This document shows, piece by piece, positions 24,177-31,600 of a DNA stretch of 38,368 nucleotides; the stretch's first letter is position 1, and each line of letters starts with the position of its first letter. The translations under genes and the position numbers were made by a program. Below the pieces are notes generated by a model. The model ran no database searches. It saw only the letters and a program-made list of their open reading frames with translations, and was not told where the DNA came from. This DNA comes from SZUA-287 sp036397975. GTDB lineage: Bacteria > Bacteroidota > Ignavibacteria > UBA10030 > UBA6906. Location: assembly GCA_036397975.1 (NCBI GenBank), contig DASWHW010000120.1:1-38368 (forward strand). Reading direction: 5' to 3'.

Positions 24177-25631
24177 TCAATTCACCTTTTTCCATTGTGC
24201 ACCCTCTTTGGTGTCCTCGACAACAATTCCAAGTTTTTGCAAGCCATCACGAATTTTGTCAGAGATGCCCCAGAGTTTTTGGGCGCGAATGTCTTTTCGG
24301 ATATCGACGATCAACGCCAGGAGGTCAGCCTCGCTTGTTCCATTCAAGGATTGTCGCACGATGGTGGCATCGTTCAGAATGCCGAGAACGCCGGAGGCAA
24401 ACTCCTTCCGCACCTCATCAAGCTCGTGTAACGATGTCCGCCCGATAGGTTTCCCCGTTGCGATCAGCCCATTGATCTCCTTGCCCAGTTCAAAGAGAAC
24501 AGCGATTGCCTGCGGCGTGTTAAAGTCGTCGTCCATTGCTTTGCGAAACTCGGAACGATATGTATCGAGTGAGATCGTATGGGATTCATTCACGTCCGGC
24601 GCAGTGTGAATTCTTCCTGCAAGCTGCTGAAACGTTTGGCGCAATCTTGCCAGGCCTTTCCCCGCTCCATCAACAGCTTCGTTGCTGAAATCCAGTGTGC
24701 TGCGATAGTGACTTTGGAGAATAAAAAATCGCACGACCTCCGGCTCCCATCTCTTGAACGCATCCTTCAAAGTTGTGAAGTTGCCGAGGGACTTCCCCAT
24801 CTTCTGACCATCCACCGTCACCATGTTGTTGTGCAGCCAATACTTTACAAAGGGTTTGCCGGTCGCTCCTTCGCTCTGTGCAATCTCACACTCGTGGTGA
24901 GGAAACTGGTTTTCGAGACCGCCCCCATGAATGTCGAATCCTTCACCGAGGTATTTCATGGACATTGCTGAACACTCGATGTGCCATCCGGGGAATCCAA
25001 CACTCCATGGACTCGGCCACCGCATCACGTGTTCGGGTGCAGCTTTTTTCCACAGTGCGAAGTCTTCGGGATTCCGTTTCTCGGACTTGATTTCGACACG
25101 TGAGCCGGATTCCATCTCCTCAAGGACACGCCCTGAGAGTTTACCATACGCCTGAAACTTTCGCACGTCAAAATAGACGGAACCGTTTACTTCGTAGGCA
25201 AGGCCTTTCCCAAGAAGAGTCTTGATAATTTCAATTTGTTCTGTAATGTGACCGGTCGCGCGGGGAGAAATATCGGGGCGAAGAACCCCAAGAGCGTCCA
25301 TATCTTCGAAGTAGCTTCTGGTGTACTCGTCCGCGATCTCCATCGGATGCTTTTGTTCCGCCTTGCCCTGTTTCACGAGACGGTCCTCACCTTCATCCGA
25401 ATCGCCCAGCAGGTGCCCAACGTCGGTAATATTCTGCACGTACCGCACTCTGTACCCACTGTACCGGAGGTAACGAACGATGACATCGAACGAAACGTAA
25501 CTCTTCGCGTGGCCAAGATGGGAGTGTCCGTAGACGGTCGGACCGCAAACGTACATGCCGACTTCCTTGTCACGGAGTGGCTGGAACGGCTCCTTTCTTT
25601 TCGAGAGGGTGTTATAGAGGTGAAGTGCCAT
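24177..25631 (-). CDS. cysS: Cysteinyl-tRNA synthetase
   Basis: This class I synthetase of about 484 residues charges tRNA-Cys. C29 in C-G-P-T-V-Y binds zinc, H-S-H-L-G-H is the HIGH-type motif, and D-I-H-G-G-G-L-E-N-Q-F-P-H-H-E-C-E gives the remaining zinc ligands. K-M-G-K-S-L-G-N is the KMSKS loop, with glycine at the third position, a variant seen in this family. ATG at 25631 matches the usual start (A-L-H-L-Y-N-T-L-S); ATG at 25649 would add six residues. A perfect palindrome (25633-25646) lies directly before the preferred start, so initiation may depend on coupling to recN, which ends 30 bases earlier. Confidence 0.96.
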   Translation of the reverse strand: MALHLYNTLSKRKEPFQPLRDKEVGMYVCGPTVYGHSHLGHAKSYVSFDVIVRYLRYSGYRVRYVQNITDVGHLLGDSDEGEDRLVKQGKAEQKHPMEIADEYTRSYFEDMDALGVLRPDISPRATGHITEQIEIIKTLLGKGLAYEVNGSVYFDVRKFQAYGKLSGRVLEEMESGSRVEIKSEKRNPEDFALWKKAAPEHVMRWPSPWSVGFPGWHIECSAMSMKYLGEGFDIHGGGLENQFPHHECEIAQSEGATGKPFVKYWLHNNMVTVDGQKMGKSLGNFTTLKDAFKRWEPEVVRFFILQSHYRSTLDFSNEAVDGAGKGLARLRQTFQQLAGRIHTAPDVNESHTISLDTYRSEFRKAMDDDFNTPQAIAVLFELGKEINGLIATGKPIGRTSLHELDEVRKEFASGVLGILNDATIVRQSLNGTSEADLLALIVDIRKDIRAQKLWGISDKIRDGLQKLGIVVEDTKEGAQWKKVN

Positions 25632-25661
25632 TATCGGGGCCCCGATCATATGCGTTGGACA

Positions 25662-27368
25662 TTAGGTAAGTCCCATCAGTTCTTTCGCTCCGGCAAGACC
25701 CGCTCGGGTCACTTCTTCGCCGCTCATCAGCCTTGCGACCTCTCGAATGCGTTCTTCCACGGTGAGCTTCTGCATAGAGGTGGCTGTGCGACCGTTGGAC
25801 TCATGTTTGACAACCGCGAAGTGAGAATTCGCCAGCCCGGCAATTTGCGGTAAGTGCGTAATCGCGATAACCTGGTGAAAACTCGAAAGGCTCTTGAGAC
25901 TGCGACCAACAGTTTGAGCTATACGACCGCTTACACCGACATCAATCTCATCGAAGATCAGCACCGGCAGTCGGTCGGATTTTGCCAGGATTGTCTTCAG
26001 GGCAAGCATAATTCGAGAAACCTCTCCTCCGGACGCGACCTTCGCCAGAGGTTTATCATCCTCGCCGAGGTTGGTGGAAATAAAAAACTCCACTTCATCC
26101 ATTCCCCTCGTGTTCAGACACAAATCTTCATGGTCCAACCTGATAGCGATGCTCGACCCATTGGCAGCTCGTTTTTGATTGATCGCCGTTCTGAACCGTC
26201 CATTTTTGATGCCAAGCTTGGCAAGCTCCGCCATGATCGCCTTATCAATCTTTCGCGCTGTATCTGTACGCTTGGCAGAAATCCTTTTCGCAAGGGTCTT
26301 GCACCGATGCAAACATTCCGCCGCCTCGTTCTTTAGGGCTGCAATGACTTCGTCGAAGTTTTCGGCGAGACTGGCCTCTTGACCGATGGTTTCCCGATAC
26401 GCAAGAACGCTTTCAATCGATCCGCCGAATTTCTTTTTCAACATGGCGAGCTGGCCCAAACGAGACCGCAGTTCTTCAAGTCTCTCAGGATTGAACTCAA
26501 TGCGGGAATTATAACGTTGCACGAATTTCGCCAGTTCTCCAATAATTGCAAGGGCGCTGCTTCCCTCTTTTGCGGCATCATCGAATTGCGTGTCTATCGT
26601 GGCAAGATCCTGCAATTGATTCCTTGCAAGAACAAGTTGATCATGAACCGACAAGTCACCTTCATACAACTTCTCATACAGCTGGGAGCTTGCGCTGAAT
26701 AGTTTTTCAGCGTTCTCGAGAACTGTCAACTCCTGGGACAGACGGTCTTCTTCCCCCGTCTCGGGAGAAACACCATCTATCTCTTTGATGTGAAATGTTC
26801 GAATCTCTCTTTTCTCCTGCAGCTGAGATTTTTGGCGAATCAGTTCGTCTAAATGCCGCTGCCGTTCCTGGAGAATGCGAAACGCTTCCTGGTATTCGCT
26901 TACCATCCCATCAAGACCGCCGAAATCATCCAGCATGCCGATGTGGGTGTCAACTCTCAACAACGATTGATGTTCATGTTGACCGTGCAAATCAACCAGC
27001 AGCTCACCGATGCTTTTCAAGAGATTGTTCGTGACGGGGGAGTCGTTGACAAAACATCGACTCTGGCCCCTGGATGCTACTTCTCGCCGGGCGATAAGTG
27101 CATCACCACACTCCACATCATTTTCGCTCAACAACGCTTTCAGCTTCTTATTCTCCGCAACATGAAAAATACCCTCAACGATAGCCTTCTCAGCGCCGGC
27201 GCGAACGACATCGGCGCTAGCGCGGGCTCCGATGATAAGCCCAAGCGCGTCGACAATAATCGATTTGCCGGCGCCTGTTTCTCCCGTAACGATCACAAGG
27301 CCATTGTCGAACTCCACGTGCAGTTCGTCAATCAGCGCATAGTTCTTTATGAAAAGGGATTTGATCAT
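25662..27368 (-). CDS. recN: DNA repair protein RecN
   Basis: The 568-residue SMC-like ATPase has a Walker A G-E-T-G-A-G-K-S at 29-36 and Q-loop region features. A central coiled coil runs from about 150 to 370 (many E-x-x-x-L, K and Q residues, broken near V-S-P-E-T-G). The C-terminal ABC signature K-V-A-S-G-G-E-V-S-R is followed by Walker B P-V-L-I-F-D-E-I-D-V-G-V-S-G. RecN acts early in double-strand-break repair, holding DNA ends together with RecA. The length is normal. No clear ribosome-binding site precedes its ATG. It is 63 bases downstream of the MqnA-like gene and 30 bases upstream of cysS. Confidence 0.96.
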   Translation of the reverse strand: MIKSLFIKNYALIDELHVEFDNGLVIVTGETGAGKSIIVDALGLIIGARASADVVRAGAEKAIVEGIFHVAENKKLKALLSENDVECGDALIARREVASRGQSRCFVNDSPVTNNLLKSIGELLVDLHGQHEHQSLLRVDTHIGMLDDFGGLDGMVSEYQEAFRILQERQRHLDELIRQKSQLQEKREIRTFHIKEIDGVSPETGEEDRLSQELTVLENAEKLFSASSQLYEKLYEGDLSVHDQLVLARNQLQDLATIDTQFDDAAKEGSSALAIIGELAKFVQRYNSRIEFNPERLEELRSRLGQLAMLKKKFGGSIESVLAYRETIGQEASLAENFDEVIAALKNEAAECLHRCKTLAKRISAKRTDTARKIDKAIMAELAKLGIKNGRFRTAINQKRAANGSSIAIRLDHEDLCLNTRGMDEVEFFISTNLGEDDKPLAKVASGGEVSRIMLALKTILAKSDRLPVLIFDEIDVGVSGRIAQTVGRSLKSLSSFHQVIAITHLPQIAGLANSHFAVVKHESNGRTATSMQKLTVEERIREVARLMSGEEVTRAGLAGAKELMGLT

Positions 27369-27431
27369 GAGTGCTGGGGGGACATCATTGCGGGTAATCT
27401 ACCCATCTTTTGAGAAACATTCAAAGCGATT

Positions 27432-28244
27432 TCAGAGAATGGGATCCCCGGGAGGCTGCCCTTGGGAATCAGCGGAGAAGAAGTAAGAGAGTTCAGGTAT
27501 GTCTGGAAGAATGCCATGATAATACGAGTAGCGGAAAAACTCGATCACCGCATTTTCAACATCCTCGGTGAAGTCAAATTGGAAATTATACAGATGCTCC
27601 TCCAGAAGCTCTCCCTGAGCGCCGCTTTGCCTGGCGATTCGGCGGATTTCCTCACCTGTGGTCTGCTTGACCTTTTGGAGTTTTTCTACTTCTTCTTTAG
27701 ACATTGAGCCCTCCCGACCAGCCCACAATGCATGGACATACGGAAGCCGGGTCATCACGTTCCATGCCTCAACCACATTTAATCTGTTCGGATGCGTGTG
27801 TGAGGAGTTGAAAGCCATATCTCCGACCAGGAGCGCGGAATCGGCTTTCGCCAACATCTCTTCGATGCTGCCGGCCGAGGGAACGATAGCGGGTGCATGC
27901 TCGAATTCCTCAGCGAGAATAATCCGCGCCAGGACAATCTCGGAAGCAAACGCCGGGTTCGCAGCCATGGTGCGGATATCGTGGATTCCTTGCCGAAAGT
28001 GAAGGACGACAACATCGTTTGTCCCATCGGATGAAATGGCAATCTCTGGAACGACCTTCATCTGAGAAGATTCCCGGGCAAAGTCCAGCGGCGGCATGAG
28101 AACAGCATCCAACTGCATCTCGCGGTACCGGATTGTATTGATCGCCGAAGGGTTCTCGGTAATAGAAAACAGGCCGGAATCTTTGAGAGGATCAGAGATA
28201 ATCCGGGCATATGTTTCAGGCATGATTCCGAGTTGTTTCGCCAT
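27432..28244 (-). CDS. MqnA/MqnD-superfamily protein (chorismate-dehydratase-like)
   Basis: The 270-residue protein resembles the periplasmic-binding-protein-fold family that includes chorismate dehydratase MqnA of the futalosine menaquinone pathway. Supporting segments are L-D-A-V-L-M-P-P-L-D-F-A-R (the usual D-x-x-L-I-P-x-x-E-Y-A region), S-A-L-L-V-G-D-M-A-F (the G-D-x-A-L motif) and V-V-E-A-W-N-V-M-T-R-L-P-Y-V-H-A-L-W-A (the W-x-x-x-T-G-L-P-F-V-x-A-x-W-A motif). The N-terminus lacks the usual G-Y-x-N-x-x-P-like strand. It could therefore be a true MqnA with a divergent front or a non-catalytic paralogue. ATG at 28244 follows AAGGAAAG six bases upstream. No signal peptide is seen. Confidence 0.7.
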   Translation of the reverse strand: MAKQLGIMPETYARIISDPLKDSGLFSITENPSAINTIRYREMQLDAVLMPPLDFARESSQMKVVPEIAISSDGTNDVVVLHFRQGIHDIRTMAANPAFASEIVLARIILAEEFEHAPAIVPSAGSIEEMLAKADSALLVGDMAFNSSHTHPNRLNVVEAWNVMTRLPYVHALWAGREGSMSKEEVEKLQKVKQTTGEEIRRIARQSGAQGELLEEHLYNFQFDFTEDVENAVIEFFRYSYYHGILPDIPELSYFFSADSQGQPPGDPIL

Positions 28245-28263
28245 TTGAATCTTTCCTTGGATG

Positions 28264-28301
28264 AAAAACAAAAGCCGAATCTGCTGATGCGGAATTCGGC
28301 T
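28264..28301 (-). terminator. Intrinsic terminator after the ribosomal/lipoprotein unit
   Basis: On the minus strand AGCCGAAT (28301-28294) pairs with ATTCGGCT (28280-28273), an 8-base-pair stem with a 13-base loop. It is followed by TTTTG and TTTT (28272-28264). It lies 23 bases after the lipoprotein stop codon and closes the rpsP-to-lipoprotein unit; the MqnA-like gene starts 20 bases further on. Confidence 0.85.
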
Positions 28302-28324
28302 CGGCGGAGAACATGGTGCATCCG

Positions 28325-29164
28325 TTATCGCAGCAGGATATTTCGCTTATCTGAAGAGGCCGAAGACATCATGTACGTTCGACCGGCAGCGCGGAAGAGA
28401 ACAAATCGTATTTTCTCGACTTCCACCGATGCACTTCCTGCCGCAAGAGCACTCATCCGCGCTGCGGAGAATGTGTGTGATGTACCGGTCACCAGCGCAG
28501 CGATCGTAGTCCCTGTACCTCCGTTATCGGTCACCGAAAGAAGAACCGAATCGCTTGCGGTGGCCCCCGTCCATTGAATGAGAAATGGCTGCGTTCTGGG
28601 TACTTCTGCGAGAACCGCCGGCGTCGAGACACTCACGTCGCCATTCACCGAAGGAATCGCAAATGTGAATCCCCCCACTCCAGGGTTTCCCTCGACTGTC
28701 CATGAGTGAAGAGAGCCATCGAACGCAACGCTGTCAAGATCATTACCGGGAATTGTCGGATCGGGTCGGTAATAAAAGAGGAATGCCGGGAGGCTCCCTG
28801 AGGGTGGAATCATTGCCGTGTCCAGCAGATTGCCGTTGACGCTTACATCTCCAACATACAGAGTCGGGAGCCCAAGCGGGTCAAGAAAAGCAGCGATCGC
28901 AAACTCGTTGCCATGTTGCAATCCGCGATCCAGTGTGCTACCGTGTAAATTAAACGTGGCCAACACACCTTGCGCACTAACATTCGGGACCATGAATGCC
29001 CCCACTCCGGGAACCTGGACACGGAGAACATCGGTGAGGACATCCGTTCCGCCGTTTTGATTTGTAGGTTCGCTATCGCCGCACCCAACTGTTGCAATGG
29101 TGAAGAACACCAACACGAGGCCGAGGATGAATGACTGTCCCTTTCCTGATCTTCTCAAGACCAT
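28325..29164 (-). CDS. Lipoprotein of unknown function attached to the rplS end
   Basis: The 279-residue protein has a lipobox I-A-T-V-G-C with C28 and so should be lipid-anchored. After a short Asn/Gly-rich linker it seems all-beta, with many V, G, T and S residues and repeated strand-turn patterns, e.g. V-G-G-F-T-F-A-I-P-S-V-N-G-D-V-S-V. The segment P-F-L-I-Q-W-T-G-A-T-A-S-D-S-V-L-L-S-V-T-D looks like an immunoglobulin-type or carbohydrate-binding beta-sandwich, but I cannot assign a family. Its ATG touches the rplS stop directly (TGAATG), so it is probably translated by coupling. It is an odd partner for a ribosomal operon. Confidence 0.75.
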   Translation of the reverse strand: MVLRRSGKGQSFILGLVLVFFTIATVGCGDSEPTNQNGGTDVLTDVLRVQVPGVGAFMVPNVSAQGVLATFNLHGSTLDRGLQHGNEFAIAAFLDPLGLPTLYVGDVSVNGNLLDTAMIPPSGSLPAFLFYYRPDPTIPGNDLDSVAFDGSLHSWTVEGNPGVGGFTFAIPSVNGDVSVSTPAVLAEVPRTQPFLIQWTGATASDSVLLSVTDNGGTGTTIAALVTGTSHTFSAARMSALAAGSASVEVEKIRFVLFRAAGRTYMMSSASSDKRNILLR

Positions 29165-29506
29165 TCAACTACCGGTCTTTTGCCGAATAGCTTTTGCAGC
29201 AAGGTGTCGAAGATAGTACAGCTTGGCGCGACGGACAGTGCCTTCTTTCACCCTTTCGATTTTCGCAAGGCGGGGCGAATGCAGGGGAAAGATTCTTTCC
29301 ACGCCAACGCCGTCGGAAACCTTGCGCACGGTGAAGGTCGCACTCATACCGCTTCCGTGGCGAGCGATGACGACGCCCTGGAACTGCTGAATTCGTTCCT
29401 TGTCCCCCTCCACCACGCGCACATGGACGTTGACCGTATCGCCTGAAGCAAACGCCGGGATATCGGTGCGCATTTGCATCGCATCTACCAGTTGTAGCTT
29501 ATTCAT
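29165..29506 (-). CDS. rplS: 50S ribosomal protein L19
   Basis: The 113-residue protein has typical L19 blocks: D-T-V-N-V-H-V-R-V-V-E-G-D-K-E-R-I-Q, then F-Q-G-V-V-I-A-R, then F-T-V-R-K-V-S-D-G-V-G-V-E-R, F-P-L-H-S-P and K-L-Y-Y-L-R. L19 sits at the 30S-50S interface. The start codon overlaps the trmD stop (ATGA), which is the common arrangement. Confidence 0.97.
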   Translation of the reverse strand: MNKLQLVDAMQMRTDIPAFASGDTVNVHVRVVEGDKERIQQFQGVVIARHGSGMSATFTVRKVSDGVGVERIFPLHSPRLAKIERVKEGTVRRAKLYYLRHLAAKAIRQKTGS

Positions 29507-30198
29507 TGCTGTTCTCCACGTATATGTTTTTCAAAAAGATCCTGTCGTTGTTCACTTGTTTTCTTTTCTTGTTGCGCCATGCGCCAGGCCGCGATCTGTT
29601 TGTGGTCGCCGGAAATAAGGACATCCGGAACTTTCATTCCGCGAAAATCAGCAGGGCGCGTATACTGCGGGGCGCCGAGCAAATCATCCTGGAACGAATC
29701 GGTGAGGAGAGACTCCCCATCATTTAATACTCCCGGGATTAACCGGACAATGACATCTGTCAGTACCATCGCCGGAAGTTCGCCTCCCGTCAACACATAA
29801 TCCCCGATGGAAACTTCCCTGGTCACCAGTGTCTTAATCCGCTCGTCCATTCCTTTGTAATGCCCGCAAAGGAACAGGAGGTTCTTCATCAGCGAAAGTG
29901 TATTGGCAGTTCGCTGGTCAAGTTTTTCGCCATCCGCACTCAGGTAGATGATTTCATCGTGCGCGTGGTTCTGTTGTAGGGCTTCCACACACGAGAAAAC
30001 CGGTTCAGGTTTGAGTACCATTCCCGCACCGCCACCGTACGGAGTGTCGTCAATCGTCTTGTGCTTGTCGGTTGCATAGTCGCGAAGATTATGAACGACG
30101 ATTTGCACGAGCCCTTTTTGCTGTGCCCGCTTGAGTATGCTTTCCTGCAGCGGGCCGGAAAACATTCCGGGGAAACCAGTGACGATGTCAATTCGCAT
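29503..30198 (-). CDS. trmD: tRNA (guanine-37 N1) methyltransferase
   Basis: The 231-residue SPOUT enzyme is slightly shorter than average for the family. It has D-I-V-T-G-F-P-G-M-F at the start, D-D-T-P-Y-G-G-G-A-G-M-V, and the knot motifs L-C-G-H-Y-K-G-M-D-E-R and S-I-G-D-Y-V-L-T-G-G-E-L-P-A, which bind S-adenosylmethionine. It methylates G37 of tRNAs and prevents +1 frameshifting. It starts two bases after rimM ends and its stop overlaps the rplS start. Confidence 0.97.
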   Translation of the reverse strand: MRIDIVTGFPGMFSGPLQESILKRAQQKGLVQIVVHNLRDYATDKHKTIDDTPYGGGAGMVLKPEPVFSCVEALQQNHAHDEIIYLSADGEKLDQRTANTLSLMKNLLFLCGHYKGMDERIKTLVTREVSIGDYVLTGGELPAMVLTDVIVRLIPGVLNDGESLLTDSFQDDLLGAPQYTRPADFRGMKVPDVLISGDHKQIAAWRMAQQEKKTSEQRQDLFEKHIRGEQQ

Positions 30199-30200
30199 AA

Positions 30201-30710
30201 CTATTCCACGAGGCCGTCGATAATTCTGACGGTCAGCAACCGTTGGTCGATGTCAATGGACCGGATAAACTCTTTAACTGCCGGGATCATCATCTCTTTT
30301 CCATCAGACTCGACCACATAAACGTCCTGTGCCGGAAGTTTCATAATTTCTTTCAGCACGCCCACCGTCTTCTTTTCTTCATCCTGAACGGTGCACCCGA
30401 TCAGATCATCCGTGTAGAACGTACCGGATGGAAGACGTACACGGTCCGATTTCTTGACGAAAATATAGGAGCCAACAAGACTCTCTGCAGCGTCCCGGTC
30501 ATCTACGTCTTTCAACTTCATCTTTACGCCTCGTGGTTGGACGTCCACATGTTCGACAGCGAGCTTCTTCGTGGCATGTTGATTCTTCCCCAGAAGGACA
30601 GTCCGCATTTTCAAGAAGCGTTCCGGGAAGTCAGTCAGGAGGGAGAGAATGATCTCGCCTTTGATTCCGTGGGCTTTTGCGACCGCAGCGACCGCGAATT
30701 CCTCAGTCAC
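30201..30710 (-). CDS. rimM: 16S rRNA processing factor RimM
   Basis: The 169-residue protein has the N-terminal RimM barrel (A-K-A-H-G-I-K-G-E-I) followed by a PRC barrel (G-T-F-Y-T-D-D-L-I-G-C-T-V near 96-108, P-A-V-K-E-F-I-R near 144-151). RimM assists maturation of the 30S head, binding S19. It starts two bases after khpA ends, within the conserved rpsP-rplS operon. Confidence 0.95.
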   Translation of the reverse strand: MTEEFAVAAVAKAHGIKGEIILSLLTDFPERFLKMRTVLLGKNQHATKKLAVEHVDVQPRGVKMKLKDVDDRDAAESLVGSYIFVKKSDRVRLPSGTFYTDDLIGCTVQDEEKKTVGVLKEIMKLPAQDVYVVESDGKEMMIPAVKEFIRSIDIDQRLLTVRIIDGLVE

Positions 30711-30712
30711 GT

Positions 30713-30943
30713 TCAGTCGGCAATCTCCAGTATTGCACGCTTGCCATCTTTTGCAGCAACAGCACCTAGAAGTACTCTCATGGCTTGTGCAGTCCTCCCC
30801 TTTTTCCCAATTATCTTGCCGACGTCCTGCTCAGCGACCTTGAGCCTGAAAACAATCTTATCGTCTTTTTCCTCCTGCTCGATGGAGACACTCTCGGGAC
30901 TATCCACGAGATGCCGGGCAATGAATTCGAGAAACTCCTTCAT
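30713..30943 (-). CDS. khpA: KH-domain RNA-binding protein KhpA
   Basis: The 76-residue protein is a single KH domain with the G-x-x-G loop as G-K-I-I-G-K-K-G-R-T-A-Q-A-M-R. In other bacteria it forms an RNA-binding complex with KhpB/Jag and affects cell size and translation. It is regularly found between rpsP and rimM, as here. An AGGAGG lies a few bases before the ATG at 30943. Confidence 0.93.
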   Translation of the reverse strand: MKEFLEFIARHLVDSPESVSIEQEEKDDKIVFRLKVAEQDVGKIIGKKGRTAQAMRVLLGAVAAKDGKRAILEIAD

Positions 30944-30986
30944 GGCACGCCTCCTGTGAGATTATTTCCGTCTGGACTGATGTCTG

Positions 30987-31010
30987 ATGAGGAGCTTGCG
31001 CGCGCCTCAT
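30987..31010 (-). other. Hairpin in the rpsP-khpA spacer
   Basis: ATGAGG (30987-30992) pairs with CCTCAT (31005-31010), giving a 6-base-pair stem, with a GC-rich 12-base loop. The rpsP-khpA spacer is 130 bases, much longer than the other gaps in this operon, so the hairpin may mark an RNA processing or attenuation point. No uridine run follows, so a simple terminator is unlikely. Confidence 0.3.
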
Positions 31011-31073
31011 GAATGCCGGGAAGCAGCTACTCTATGGCCGAAATCCCTTTCGCCTATCCATCCCGCCTGAACT

Positions 31074-31538
31074 TCATGCTTGTTCCGGCGCTGGCTCGGC
31101 TTTCGCCGGAGGCGCCTCGGGTGAGGCGGGTGCAGCGGCTTCGCTTGCTGCTGTCTTCGTCTGTTTCCGGGCCGCTTTCCGTCGGGCTTTTCGTGCTTCC
31201 TGTCGTTTTTCTTTTTCTGCCTGGATCATCGTCCACTTTTCCATGGCCGATGCAACCTTTGCATCATCATCACCACGCTTCTTCATGCTCCACTTCATCC
31301 AGAGCCCTGTTTGCCTGAGCAAACTACGGACCGTCGTGGTAGGCTGTGCACCACTCTTCAGCCAGTAGAAGACGCGACTTTCGGACGCGGTGATCACCAC
31401 GGGCTTTTGCTGTGGCTCGTACCGTCCGACGATTTCCAGGAATTTCCCATCGCGCTTTGTGCGGGCATCTGCCGCAACAATCTGATAAATCGGATTTTTC
31501 TTTTTTCCGATTCTTCGTAATCGCAATCGTACCGACAA
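31074..31538 (-). CDS. rpsP: 30S ribosomal protein S16 with long C-terminal tail
   Basis: The first 85 or so residues are a normal S16 (R-L-R-L-R-R-I-G-K-K-K-N-P-I-Y-Q-I-V-A-A-D, then G-R-Y-E-P). The remainder is an extension: a Lys/Arg/Glu-rich helical stretch (about 95-130), then an Ala/Pro/Glu-rich tail to residue 154. Extended S16 tails occur in FCB bacteria, but this one is long. The start is TTG at 31538, supported by AAGGAG eight bases upstream. It follows ffh by 62 bases and leads the rpsP-khpA-rimM-trmD-rplS cluster. Confidence 0.95.
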   Translation of the reverse strand: MSVRLRLRRIGKKKNPIYQIVAADARTKRDGKFLEIVGRYEPQQKPVVITASESRVFYWLKSGAQPTTTVRSLLRQTGLWMKWSMKKRGDDDAKVASAMEKWTMIQAEKEKRQEARKARRKAARKQTKTAASEAAAPASPEAPPAKAEPAPEQA

Positions 31539-31600
31539 GTTTACCTCTCCTTTAAGTAATGTTAAAAGTAATCAACAATTTCGTGCCTCATGTCGTTTCT

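Noticed and set aside
30243..30959. Plus-strand open frame of 238 codons across rimM and khpA
   Set aside because: It is antisense to two certain genes of a conserved operon.
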